From contig JAZGUH010000371.1 of NCBI GenBank assembly GCA_037893225.1, positions 992,001 to 1,056,000 on the forward strand: a DNA stretch of 64,000 nt, read 5' to 3'. Shown here one piece after another: positions 34,737 through 45,849 of this stretch. The DNA comes from Hippasteria phrygiana (taxonomy: Eukaryota; Echinodermata; Asteroidea; Valvatida; Goniasteridae). Every line of letters begins with the position of its first letter. The first letter of the stretch is position 1. Made by a program: the position numbers and the translations under genes. The notes beneath the pieces were generated by a model. That model was not told where the DNA came from, did not search any database, and was given only the letters and a program-made list of their open reading frames with translations.

Positions 34737-35857
34737 CGTCACAGTTTTCACGAACAGACGAATTTTGCCTCTCCGCACTAAACTAAAGTTACAAGAAAAT
34801 CAGGTTTTACGCTGCTCACTTTTTAAATTGAAGATATTACCTGCGTTCATACCACATGTTGATTCAGTGTTGACACTATGTTAAAGTTCAGTTCTCGGTC
34901 TTTCACAAGTAATTGGCAGCTAAGCGATAAGTCAATTAATTACAGAGTTATTAATTGATTAATACATTTGTCTGTTCGTGAAAATTTAGAAGCGAGAAAT
35001 GGCCCGTTTTGCCCCACAGAGTGTCAATTGTCTCTTCGTGAAAACCCAAAATCCATTTTCTAGCAATTTTGCCCTTCACAGCCCTATTGTATTAACACGG
35101 AGTTCGAATTCGTCTCTTCGTGAAAACCCCAAATCCATTTTCTGGCAATTTTGCCCTTCACAGCCATACTGTATTAACACGGAGTTCAAATTCGTCTCTT
35201 CGTGAAAACCTAAAATCCATTTTCTGGCAATTTTGCCCTTCACAGCCCTATTGTATTAACACGGAGTTCCGAATTGGCTCTTCGTGAAAACCCAAAATCC
35301 ATTTTCTGGCAATTGTGCCCTTCTCGGCCATAGGCCTATATACGCTATGGCTGAGAAGGGCAAAATTGCCAGAAAATTGATTTTGGGTTTTCACGAAGAG
35401 CCAATTCGGAACTCCGTGTTAATACAATAGGGCTGTGAAGGGCAAAATTGCCAGAAAATGGATTTGGGGTTTTCACGAAGGGACGAATTTGAACTCCGTG
35501 TTAATACAATAGGGCTGTGAAGGGCAAAATTGCCAGAAAATGGATTTTGGGTTTTCACGAAGAGACAATTGACACTCTGTGGGGCAAAACGGGCCATTTC
35601 TCGCTTCTGAGTTTTCACGAACAGACAAATTTATTAATCAATTAATAACTGTAATTAATTGACTTATCGCTTAGCTGCCAATTACTTGTGAAAGACCGAG
35701 AACTGAACTTTAACATAGTGTCAACACTGAATCAACATGTGGTATGAACGCAGGTAATATCTTCAATTTAAAAAGTGAGCAGCTTAAAACCTGATTTTCT
35801 TGTAACTTTAGTTTAGTGCGGAGAGGCAAAATTCGTCTGTTCGTGAAAACTGTGACG
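34737..35857. mobile_element. 1121-bp palindromic element, 4-bp target duplication AAGT (family member 2)
   Basis: The ends CGTCACAGTTTTCACGAACA and its reverse complement are flanked by AAGT at 34733-34736 and 35858-35861. The element is almost a complete palindrome centred near 35337. On the left four tandem units of about 82 bp each start with the CTCTTCGTGAAAACC motif (about 35030, 35113, 35193, 35278). On the right three to four units appear inverted (about 35388, 35468, 35550, 35612). Terminal bases and motif match 10946-11606, which defines a family. Removing the element and one AAGT restores the cargo-gene frame (GEAS-GTKCDPS). Confidence 0.92.
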
Positions 35858-35861
35858 AAGT

Positions 35862-36293
35862 GGCACAAAATGTGACCCTTCGATTGTTGCAAAAAAAATG
35901 CGCGTCAAGAAAGACACACAAGGAAACAGACTGTTCACTGCTTCAGAGTTTTTGACAGCACAACAGATCTCAAGTTACTTTAGCCGAATTGCTTCAAAGG
36001 TTAAAGAACTGGCACCAACAGTAGAGGAGGACAGAGACAAAGATCATAAACAACTTCTGGTTTCTGTTCTTGAGACAGTTGGACTAGAGCATCCAATCAT
36101 GTCGAACACGTATAATATTTGTGAACTCTTCAGATCAGGGAAACTACACAGTCTTAGCCTAACAATTTTGAAAATAGTTTGCCATGACCTTAACATTGGT
36201 ACGGAAGATCTGCAAGATAAGCGCAAGAGATCAGCTTATGAAGCAAAATTGAAAGAAGTTGTAAATGCTTGCACCTGTTCAACACCTAAGTAA
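35862..36293 (+). pseudogene. Zinc-finger cargo gene, C-terminal part
   Basis: Directly after the target duplication the frame reads GTKCDPSIVAKKMRVKKDTQ, then LFTASEFLTAQQISSYFSRIA, an acidic linker (TVEEDRDKD) and the segment VLETVGLEHPIMSN to ACTCSTPK, with TAA at 36291-36293. It is the continuation of 34314-34732. With the nested element in place the N-terminal half instead runs into stop codons soon after 34781. No enzymatic motif is seen. The part from about 36057 is duplicated inverted in the left arm. Confidence 0.65.
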
Positions 36294-37112
36294 TCAGCAA
36301 GATGCAATACCAGTGACAAGAGTTTAATGAGGCTGGTTTTGTTTCATTTTTGTATTCTGTATTTTACTGAGGTGTAAATGTACCTCAGTAAATAAAATGT
36401 TATCAGAAACAAGAATGTAAGAAATGCTGGGGAGGGGGTTAAAAGTTCCAGATTTTCACCGAAATATATGCTGCTTATTTAACAGGAGTAATTCACAGGC
36501 ATACAACTTGATCTTAGGATTTGAAAAAGACACCAGATTCGTCAAAGTATTTTGTTTGGTGTATTATTACTTCAAATTGAAGGAATACCTTAAATTTCAC
36601 TTTTCTTGTTTTTTGGGAAAAATGACCATATTTGAGGCAGTACTGCCTAAAGAGGATACAATCCCCCAAACTTTTCTCACCAGATATGAAAAGACCAATG
36701 GTGGCCCTCATCACATACAAATGGAAAATTTTCTAAGACCTCTGGCAAGTTATCATTTTTAGGGGCAAAAATAGGCTAAAAATTACAATTTTGCAAGTTT
36801 TCAAAACATGTCTTATGTTATGTTCTAAAAATAGCATAAGGGTGACATTTAAAACATTATCTTTTTTTCTCAAGTAAGGGCAAGGATAATACTTTGTAAT
36901 GGTATAATTGGTTTTGTGACATTAAAATGCATTTTGGCTCGGTGGCCTTTTATAAATAAGGCAAAAACACTTTTTTAAACCACACAATTGGCCCAAAATG
37001 GCCAAAACGCAACATGGCCCGTTACCATGGCAACGGGTCATAGGAAAAATTGAAAAAAAATATTTTTGTTACTTGCTCATCTAGTCCTTTCATTTAAAAG
37101 AAAAAAAAAAAT

Positions 37113-37322
37113 TTGGCCGAAGACAAGTATGTTAAGTATTTACATGGAATCACTCTTAACACCCTCCAACAACGAGTAGAGGAGGCGCTTGGGAATATTC
37201 CAAGAGAAGTGATTGTTCGAGCAATGATGGAAGTTTGTATTCAAGTAGGAGGAGGTCATGTCGAGGGACGCATTGCAAGACATGAGATTGAAAACTTTGC
37301 CCTAAAATGTGATGAATCCTGA
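37113..37322 (+). pseudogene. Mariner/IS630-type transposase C-terminal remnant
   Basis: The frame ends …LQQRVEEALGNIPREVIVRAMMEV…GGGHVEGRIARHE and stop. Many mariner-like transposases end with a comparable RI/RV…IP…V…R…GGHIE block. Only this tail is present; the DD(E/D) catalytic core is missing, so the element is not autonomous. Assignment is tentative because the match is short, but it agrees with the TA target site and the CAGGGTG ends. Confidence 0.5.
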
Positions 37323-37739
37323 GAGATTTGGATACTTAATTTAAATACATGTTTGAAAACAGAACAGTTGTGAGTAATTAGCCAAGATGTGCCATTTGAT
37401 GTTAAGTTTGTAAATAACATTTTATTTGATAGTTTATTTTATTTAATTGCATATTCGAATGATTTATTACGCAGCATTAATCCCTTCCAACAATCCCTTC
37501 CAACAATCCCTTCCAACAATACGTTCAAATTGCCTTCGCGCTTCTGTTGACGGTCTGTCCAATTTACCCCCGACTTTGTTCCAGAAAAAGGTCCCTGGAA
37601 TGAAAACTGCTGGACCGAATCGGGTGAACTCTTTTATCATTTTTCATCTAGAAAGATTCGCCGTCCATCCAAACTCGTTTTTCTTGTCGGAGGGTATTGA
37701 AAATAGGCCGTTCCGGTGTTCTTTTTACCACCCTGTATT

Positions 37740-40360
37740 GCGCTTTGTATTGGCCATTTGCATGTGCACTTATGTTAACGTCGGCGAAATGCCATCAAGG
37801 GGGGCGTGTGCAGAATTACATTTTAAGGGGCGTACAGTTTAAAAAATCACTGACCTGCATTTTATTACCAAAGCCATATTTGCCAGCGGCCGGGCCGGGG
37901 GTGGAGTGGGGCGAGCCGCACTCTACATTACTAATAATCCTTGATATCGTGGACGGAAAATGAGTAGGAAAGATAAGCATTTCGGTTTGGTAAAGATTAG
38001 AATCTGTTCCCAAATGTATGCCCATTACCCCATCCCATTATCTCGGGAGGGGGACCTTGTCAGCCACGCAAAGTAATGCCGCGTCCCCTCCACGCCTTGT
38101 CAGCCAACTCCATAATTAGACGCTTAATTCCCAACAAGTCCCTTCGCTGTCAGTCCTGACCAGACTCAAGCGGGAGACTCACACGCCCCGACGGCAGGCT
38201 GGAAATCCCCCTTAAGCCGGCGGTAATCCCCCAGATTATCCTGGCCCGTTCCGATGGTGCCCGGGAGCCTTGTGATGAACTCCCCGGATTTGATTCTCTC
38301 TTTTTTATCAGGACCCCCTCTCTCTTTCTCTTAAGTGTCTATAATCGGGTTGAGTCCGAATTTCCTTCCGGACCCAGGTCAGTGCGCGGGAGCCCGCGGA
38401 GGTTAACCACGGTGCTGTTTTGGGATATTTTGTTTTCCGGCCCAAAGTCAGAACACTAATATTTGTGAAACGTGGTAATGTGTAAACGTAAACTTTGCGC
38501 GTGACGGTACGATTGCAGGGAGGGGGGTGTTAGAGTTAGGGGTGACCCTACTTCTATGAATAACCACTGTGAAAGATACGGTCAAGTGCGTGTCCCCACC
38601 CTGATGTTTCAACATGTCTGCGGTGTTTCAAGGCTTAATTGGTGACGCAACCGTATCTCAAGTTCATCAGCGCAGAGTGCAATGAATGATTTACTTCGCA
38701 GGGTGGCAGGGAAGGGTGGGCGTGGCTTAAGGGAAAGTGCAAGAGGTTGGAGGGGGCAGATCGTTAAGGTGCAAGAGGTTAGAGGGGCAGGTCGTTTATG
38801 TCGAAATATATGGCCTGACACTGGGTTAATGCATATTTGTGTTGATTGGCGTTCTCTACTCGAGTAATTAAACGCGTTTATGACAAAATAAATTATTATG
38901 TTATCCAACATTAGAAGATAGTAAATGGGGGCCTTTGTGCCCTTGTTATTTGCTTGAATATTTCGCACGCTTGGCTTTGGAGATCCGAAACCAAAACAAA
39001 ACAAAACAAAACACCGGTATAAATTGGAGTTTGGACCTCTAACATTTTAAACACAGCGCTTGTGATCTGCAGTGTTGGCTATATAAATAATTAAAGTTCT
39101 GCATTATTTTTTCCCAATTTAAGACCGAAAATTAGCTAAAACGTAATTTGTGGCTATGTTTTTTTTATATTAATAATGTACATAAGCTTAGTGGTGTAAA
39201 GTTGTTAATCTGAGGTGCTGTACATTTCGCAGAAATCAGATCCAGTATAACAATCTTCTTTCTTTTTTGACCAATCTATTTTACGTATTGTGTGTTTTAT
39301 TCTCTGCCAGGATTCTGACTATTTCTGGCCTTCAAATGCGCTACCCTGTCTATGTACATTGTACGTAATAAAACAAGTACAGCACCCACAGGAAGGCTGG
39401 ATGTAGTTGGGCTCAAGAGGTACCGGTATGGTATAACCATTATCATCAAGCATCACTTACTGATAGTAAAAAAAAATAGAAACCAAATACGAAGATCGTA
39501 AAAGAAACCAATACGAAGATCGTTAATGACATAAATAAAACTAAAACGTTATTTACAAAAACATAATAGTGTGTATGGTTTCATATTTATCTTAACCAAA
39601 ACTGTCAACAAAAATCCAGTAGGATATTATGGGCGTATTGGCCTACTCGTGCTGTAATACGGTGTATATTTCTAGGTTTAAATAATGCAACAACATACAA
39701 CATGCACGTGGCTAAATCATCCCAATAAACGATATACATTCACACTTGACAACCGTACGGTGTTACACGAATACTGTTCGAAGTTCTCTAAACAAGGAAA
39801 CAATACGAATATTTCTCTTTGTACAGTGAAGCATCACATAATGTATGAGTTTATAATTCATATCGAATGTACAACACTCAAGGTCTATTCACACTAGATA
39901 CATAGCTTCTTCGCAAAAGAAATTGTTCATCAACTTGGACGTGATAATTCGGTGAGAGTGTGCCACGGTAGCGCGCCTGCGCAGAGTTCAATCAAGTTTC
40001 ATCCTTGAACCTTGACACTGTCCGTAGGACCGTAGACGCCACCACGGTCATGTCATATCACAGCAGCCGAGCATTCATGCTTTGTACAAATACATCGATG
40101 TCTGTTAGGAATCACTCGAACCCTCCGTCGGAGACGAAATTGGGAAAACTGTTTTAACCATTTTGTTTGTGATGCCAGTTCGCTTCAATATTGGTCACAG
40201 CATTTGGAAGTCACTGCAAATCCGCAACTGAATACCGGGAGTTCTGGTACGGTACCGGAAATAGTCTGGTTCCCGGAAAATTTTAGTCAGGAGATCGTCT
40301 ATCAGTTCAGGCCTTTTCGAAGACCAAGATCAAAACTCCATAGTATCTGTAGACTCCCAT
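37740..40360. other. Non-coding stretch; includes probable 3' UTR and downstream DNA of the GATA gene
   Basis: No other gene is supported. 38030-38420 is GC-richer and looks less repetitive than its surroundings. An (AAAAC) run lies near 38996-39014. The GATA 3' untranslated region should begin at 40364 and extend toward lower coordinates, but the polyadenylation site could not be fixed. Confidence 0.45.
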
Positions 40361-40364
40361 CAGC

Positions 40365-40769
40365 TCAAGCCATAGCTCCCACCATAGAGCCGGTGGAGGA
40401 GGACATTGGCAGGCTACAGGGCACGGGGACGTGGGTGGGCCCGGTGGGGTACAGGGAATTGCACAGGGAGGACGGACTGTAGCCCATGGAGTGGGGCGCC
40501 ACATGCGAGTGGTGGTGCGGGTGGTGCAGGGCCGTGGTGCCGGTGGGCCCGGCCATGGTGTAGTCCGGCATGCCGGTGTGGTAGTGGGCGGGGTGGGAGT
40601 GGGTCAGGTTCTGGTGTTGTTCGGCGAACATGGGGAACTTGGGGTAGCTCTCGTCCATCTGCTTCATGGATTCCATGACCAGCTTGCCTTTGTTCTTCTT
40701 GGACTTAGTGGACAGCTTACGGTTCCGCGTCTGGATGCCGTCCTTCTTCATCGTCAGCGGCCGGTTGAC
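40365..40769 (-). CDS. GATA-2/3-type transcription factor, terminal coding exon
   Basis: After a splice acceptor on the minus strand (TCCTCTCCAG|GTCAAC) the exon begins VNRPLTMKKDGIQTRNRK, the invariant basic tail of the C-terminal GATA zinc finger. In vertebrate GATA genes an exon junction lies at the same place. This tail contacts DNA in the minor groove and carries nuclear-localisation residues. A Lys-rich stretch (STKSKKNKGK), a His/Pro/Met-rich activation-type region and the C terminus SMVGAMA follow; the last part resembles the MVTAMG end of vertebrate GATA3. The stop is TGA at 40365-40367. The exon contributes 134 residues. The finger-encoding exons should lie at higher coordinates on this strand but were not recognised before 64000, which implies a long intron or finger exons beyond the window. 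This is the clearest host gene here. Confidence 0.93.
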   Translation of the reverse strand, partial: VNRPLTMKKDGIQTRNRKLSTKSKKNKGKLVMESMKQMDESYPKFPMFAEQHQNLTHSHPAHYHTGMPDYTMAGPTGTTALHHPHHHSHVAPHSMGYSPSSLCNSLYPTGPTHVPVPCSLPMSSSTGSMVGAMA

Positions 40770-41600
40770 CTGGAGAGGAAAAATAATTAAGAAAGTGCGT
40801 TGTTAGTCAGACTCGTAATAGCAGTGGAATAAAAGACTTCCAGGTGGATGAACTATTTTGAGAAACTGTGGATCTCGCAATTGTTTTTTTCCTTTGCTTT
40901 GTTTTGTGTTATGTTGTGTTTTTTCCTAAATAGCACGCCGAGTCGAGCATTAGTCTTCTCGACATTATGGTGGATACAATAGGAGGGCGCTGTTTGGTTA
41001 GGGTGAAGTCCAAATTGTTTATCCAAACATAGAGTGTCTCCTAGTCTCTCCATTATTATTCAGACTTTGAAAACGTGGACTAGTATAGCGGGGAAAACTA
41101 AATAGCATACACCAGGAGTTCCTCCTGGTGTACCCATATGCTCATTGAGGTTTTTAAAACAATATACATATAGTGCAGAGCGATGTTCTCAACCACTGCC
41201 AAAGCCTGCCAAAACACACGTGTATTAAACAAAGTAAATTTCTTCATGATTTAAACCCATCTACAAGAATGAAAACAACACCCAGCGCGTTAAAAAAGGA
41301 GAGAAATTATTACAGCGTTTGCGCACACAAGGGCCAATAAAAAAGCGTCATTTCCGTGCTAGCTACCGCTCGCCATTTTGTAGGCGGGGATCGGTGTCAT
41401 GTAAACCAAACAGTGTCCTCCTCTTATATCCAAGATATCGCGAGAAGGCAGTGGTTTCCTATTTTTCCGCATGCCCAAGTCTGTCTCGTCTCACACTGTA
41501 ACACACATTCGACGAAGAATCGCGATTCACAGAGTTGTCATTAGCAACATGCTGGTCAACGAGAAAGTAATGTTGATTGCGTGTAACACGGTCAAATAAC
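40770..41600 (-). other. GATA intron (start), with small hairpin
   Basis: Intronic by inference. ACACCAGGAG-TTC-CTCCTGGTGT forms a perfect 10-bp stem with a 3-base loop at about 41110-41133. No exon is recognised. Confidence 0.5.
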
Positions 41601-41602
41601 TC

Positions 41603-41785
41603 TCTTCCATGAGGAGGTGTGGTTCTGAAAAGAACCGGTGTGATAGTGAGCTCAACGTTTCGGACATTGCTCTGTCCGTCCTCGGGAGAGTACACTGAAG
41701 ACAGACAGAGCACGTGTCCGAAACGCTGTGTTCATTCTCAGTTTCATCCCGGTTCTTTTCAGAACCGCGCTTCCTCCTAGAAGAG
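41603..41785. mobile_element. 183-bp foldback with hammerhead-like cores
   Basis: Two arms of about 75 bp face each other, each carrying the palindrome GGTTCTGAAAAGAACC or its one-base variant and CGTTTCGGAC/GTCCGAAACG. On + the sequence CTGAAGA (41695-41701), CAGAC…GTCCG, GAAAC has the order of a hammerhead ribozyme core (CUGANGA, stem II, GAAA). On - the left arm gives the similar CCGAGGA-CGGAC…GTCCG-GAAAC. Such motifs are known from Penelope-like retroelements. The cleavage-site strand and stem III are not clear, so activity is not claimed. Confidence 0.6.
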
Positions 41786-41789
41786 ATTC

Positions 41790-43580
41790 ATTTCACACGG
41801 TGATATACCTGCAATTCCCAATTTACTTTCTCGTTGTATCCACCATCAGAAGCTTCACATCGTAGGCTGGACAAAATCAGTACCTACAGGCCTTCCACCC
41901 ACTAAATCAAAACGGGTGTGCCACGCCTTCCCTGAAGAATGTTCAATTCCGTACTATAGCCTAAAAGGTAGATTCTATTCTTAGCTGGTCCCAGTTCGCT
42001 TTGGGCTTTGCCCAATTCAAGCCCACCGGCCTGTCAATCAATTAGGTCATGCATAAGACCTTGTCTGTCAGCCGCTATGCGTAGCTTGTGCTGCTCTTAC
42101 GTTATGTCTGTCAGTCTCTCCGTCTGGCTGTAAGAAGCTTGGCTGTATGTCATCATTTGGCTCGTCAATCCGATTTATACCGAACTCGTGTTTTGATATT
42201 GTAGTCACGGGTTGTGATTGGCAAAGTAGGGAGACAAGTTTGTCATATGGTTTGCCAAGGTTGCCCTCAGGTTTGTCGTAAGAGTGCACTCTAAAATAGT
42301 AATGATAAATCAGATTCCTTACGCGAAGTAAATAAAGCGTGTAGGCACTTGAGGCACTTGAGATGACCCCAATGCGTTTTCTCATTTGCATCAATTTATT
42401 TACCTCTTACACTTGGAGTACGATTTGTTTTGTGTATTTAGAGAAGAAGATGGTGAAGGCTTTCTGTGAGTTTCACAAATGTGATAGTTGTGTAAAGTAA
42501 TACCATGTTACTTGCAACAGTGCAAGAAAAATAATGACATATACATCGAGCAAGATATTGATGAAATTAATTCTCAAGAAAATCGCGCACTTGCTGATTC
42601 AATGTTTGTCTCTTTCGAACCTAGGAGAGGTCTCCACGAAGTGCCTAAAGGTAGGCCTACAACTTGTTCGACTCTAGGGCGGGTACGTCTCGAACCAGAC
42701 CCCGTATTATGTAGAGTTCTTAGCTTGTCAACGCGCGCCCTGCAACATTTATGCTTGTCTTCTGATCTTGCTATCTGCTGAGTGCCTATCTGTCTATTTA
42801 TATATCTGTCTCCCATGTTGTCAATTTAGCTTAGTAATTTGCTTGTGCTCTGTCAGTCTGTATTTCAAGTAAGCTTATTTACCAGGTTTAAGCAGCGTAC
42901 CATTGGTACACTTCAGGCCGGGCCAAAGCATGACACCACCGTACGGCACTCACACCTACCTACACACGGCGGGGGCAGTGGACGAATTACCTTCGGCATA
43001 CCGATGAATACAGCCTCAAAAATTTTAAGCACAAACGACGTTATCGATTGTCGAATCTGGTTTTCTCGGACAGCCGAGGTCCGTGGCTACTATGTCTGGG
43101 ACTTGCAAGGGAAGTATTTTGGCTGCGGCCCGCCCAAATTAGCTGCCGGTTCGAGTTATGGCATCTCTGGGTGTATTTTCCTCAAAATACAAAGTATAAC
43201 CTCTTGAGATTTTAGTAGGTTGAAAGTAATCGACATGACTGTAATTACTGAGCTTGGTCGATTTTGACGTACATTTGAAGATATCTCTTTTTAAGACATG
43301 ATTTTTATCTTGTTGGACATTTGAAATTGGGTCAGTAAACTTAACTTGCAGATTAAGAATCAGCTGCACGTGAATAATGCCTGGTAGGCCTACACTAACT
43401 TCTTTGATTACCATTTAGAATCCTCGAATGTGAATTTTCCAGACCGAAGGCGCTCATTGCCAAAATCGCCAATGTACGGTACTATCACGCTGAACCTGCT
43501 TTGTTTCCATTTTAAAAGTGTTTCGTACACACCTAATTTTTTTAAGAAGTTTCTTGGCAAAGCATTGAAGTCATCCCTGT
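41790..43580. other. Non-coding stretch within the presumed GATA intron
   Basis: No exon or clear repeat was recognised. Several 70-120-codon frames show no domain. Confidence 0.45.
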
Positions 43581-43584
43581 TTTA

Positions 43585-43830
43585 GTTTACATCATCCCCG
43601 ACGCAAACATTCCATCTTCTGACTGATTAGTGGTACCCGCTGCTGCATTAGATTCGAATCGGCCAACCGACCCCGGCAAGCTCGGTGGTCGAGTGGTAAA
43701 GACGTCTGCATTAGTAAGCAGGAAGTCGTGGGTTCGAATCCCGCCCGAGTAAGCCTGTGAATGTTTAATTATATAAAGCACTGCGTATACAGTGCTTTAT
43801 ATAATTACGTCGGGACAGGGCAAAATAGAA
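43585..43830 (+). mobile_element. SINE-like element with internal tRNA-like region (copy 2)
   Basis: This aligns along its whole length with the minus-strand copy at 23367-23613. The tRNA-like unit is at 43680-43752: A box TGGTCGAGTGG, B box GGGTTCGAATCCC, and CTCGG/CCGAG pairing. It is followed by a perfect 17-bp stem AATTATATAAAGCACTG / CAGTGCTTTATATAATT with loop CGTATA at 43767-43806, and a tail with GGGCAAAA. The hairpin loop TATA and the lower stem are kept in copy 1. Confidence 0.82.
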
Positions 43831-44619
43831 TACATCTCTTTTCTAATTTAAATATGAGTCACATTCTGATTTTTTTTTTATTATACAGTGAATAGTATAC
43901 AAAGTGTCTCTGGCATGACAGAACAGCGCCCTCATGTGCTAAGAAATAGCATGAACATTTTAAATGGCGAAACAAATACACTGTTTACTCCAAGTTCAGA
44001 AAAGTGTCCCGTTGTGTTTTCACAATTAAAGTTATTTTGTCTGTACAAAAAGAAAAATGTTTCTGTGGTGTTTGGGGTGTAGCACCCCGGAAGATTTTTT
44101 TCTCTTAATTGAATTGCTATAATTTGTTAGCATTAGATTTGTTATGAGCTTCTCATGAGACATACCGCCAAAAGACCGACTGACGATATTATGTAACAAA
44201 GTTAATGGGACACATTGGCTTGGAGGCACCCAATTGAGCTAGAAAAGCGTTCGTCCTAAAATTACTATGGTAGAAAAGATCATTCAAAATTAGAATACAA
44301 CAATAGGCCCTACATAGTCCATCCCTTGGAAATGCACTGTTTGTCTGAAAATTATAGACGCCAGTTTGATTCGGAATAGTCGGACCATTAGAATGCAGAG
44401 TGGCGCCCTTCGTCTATGGCGCTTTGGTTTCGTACAGACTGATCTATGTGCAGCACCAGTCTGAATGTCCGGATGTAGTCAATGCTTCGGTTTTTCCTCG
44501 TTTCTTCGCAACTATTACACGTTATGGCAGAATTTTTACACTCGGACCATCGGAATGCGTTAACCAAAGAGATTATATTTTGGGGGATTTCATGGCAATG
44601 TGTGCCTTTATTATGTTTC

Positions 44620-44839
44620 AATAAGCCAGTTCGGTATTTGAACTGCGGATGTGCACAATGACATTTTATCCCGAATGACCCGCGTGACCTAACGCGCGCG
44701 TGTGAACGCAAAAGTTGGTCGCACAACGCGCACGTGTTAAATTCAATCAGAACCGGCGTTCGCGTAACATGGCGTGATAAAACGTCAGCAATTTTATCAC
44801 AAATAACCTCTGACCTTTAAGATACCGAACTGGCTTATT
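44620..44839. mobile_element. 220-bp miniature inverted-repeat element
   Basis: AATAAGCCAGTTCGGTAT (44620-44637) is perfectly matched by ATACCGAACTGGCTTATT (44822-44839). A second inner pair, TGACATTTTATCCCG / CGTGATAAAACGTCA, extends the foldback. The centre is CpG-rich (CGCGCGCGTG). There is no coding content. Confidence 0.85.
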
Positions 44840-45490
44840 ATTCAATTAGGAGCAGGACGGTCGTATTCGTAGAGTGTTAATGTATTGGGTAATCTTCGCG
44901 CGTAACACTTGATAAAGACAGACAGCACAGATTACAGAGTTCAGTCGGTGCTTTTTTGTTCAAAAATAGTTTTCTTCCATAATTCGTTTGCAGGGGAAAA
45001 TCCATTGTATAATAGAAATGTTCAGTCAGAGTACGGGCAGAGTAGCTTTAAACAGAGTCAACATCCCACGTGCCAATGGGCATATATGTGTGGGGGTTTT
45101 CTAATGGGACAATGATTTAAGACCAACTCAAACGATTTTCAAGTTTTCTTAGGTTTCAATTATATTGAGAAGAACTATGTCTTATAAAACAGATACTTGT
45201 CAATATCCCTATCTTTGACGCCAGTTTCTATGTAAAAAAAATATGAATTTGTGCAGCCTTTCTTTCCGCGAGTCAACCTCACTTTCGTGAAAAGGAGCGT
45301 GACGTCAAAGCATTAACATCCAATGAATATTCATTTCTGTGACGTAATGTCGTGGAGAGCATCAACGACACAAAACACCGCGTGCGTGTACATACATGTA
45401 ATACAAGTACAATGTACAGTACAAGCATGGTACAAGGGTTGGTAGCGCTGCGTTTCAGCAGGATCATTGTGCAGGTTTCGTCGAAATTAG

Positions 45491-45780
45491 AATGTCAGAA
45501 AGTGACAACTCCTGGGAACAACACAGCTTTGATGAAGAACTATATTCAGATGAATCTTACTCTAGTTTAGCCAGCAGTTTGGTTGGTTCATGGTACGGAG
45601 AGGACGGCAATAGTGATCATGTTTGCGATGGAGCCGTATCGGCATAAGCCTGTTGTTGCACCGGACGAAGTCGCCCAAGAAGTGGACAATAAAGGCGACC
45701 CAAATCTTCTAAATACATATTCTTTCGCAGAATTCTGCGTGCAGCCTCCAATTATTACACATGATTCAGGCACTTTTGTT
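45491..45780 (+). pseudogene. Possible broken short coding fragment
   Basis: From the ATG at 45491 the frame reads MSESDNSWEQHSFDEE and SYSSLASSLVGSWYG, then reaches a stop at about 45645. A neighbouring frame continues with AMEPYRHKPVVAPDEVAQE. The acidic start followed by an xPYRxxP-type motif reminds me of N termini of multi-copy invertebrate genes with the P2X7-like C-terminal zinc-binding domain, but that domain is not present. Weakly supported and possibly chance. Confidence 0.25.
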
Positions 45781-45849
45781 AATTCATGTAGAAAAAAACA
45801 AAACTTGACGAAAAAACAGAACGATGTATCGTGTTTCGATATGTAGCCG

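Larger units (their letters stand above)
32965..37735. mobile_element. 4.77-kb mariner-like element with arms over 1.3 kb and a cargo gene
   Basis: The ends CAGGGTGGTAAAAA and TTTTTACCACCCTG are flanked by TA at 32963-32964 and 37736-37737, as for Tc1/mariner elements. The left arm 32965-34294 and the right arm 36057-37735 are inverted copies, apart from a replaced interval (33127-33189 versus 37161-37577). The right-specific interval includes a frame ending LQQRVEEALGNIPREV…GGGHVEGRI, which resembles the C terminus of mariner/IS630-type transposases. The unique centre carries a zinc-finger gene on +, whose 3' part lies in the right arm. The arms therefore duplicate the gene's C-terminal coding region in opposite orientation. 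A second palindromic element is nested at 34737-35857. Confidence 0.85.

Noticed and set aside
37970..38320. Cluster of GATA sites as an autoregulatory element of the GATA gene
   Set aside because: Only three WGATAR matches in 350 bp, not clearly above expectation.
40406..40790. Two Gly/Val/Arg-rich + strand frames
   Set aside because: They are antisense shadows of the GATA exon on the minus strand.
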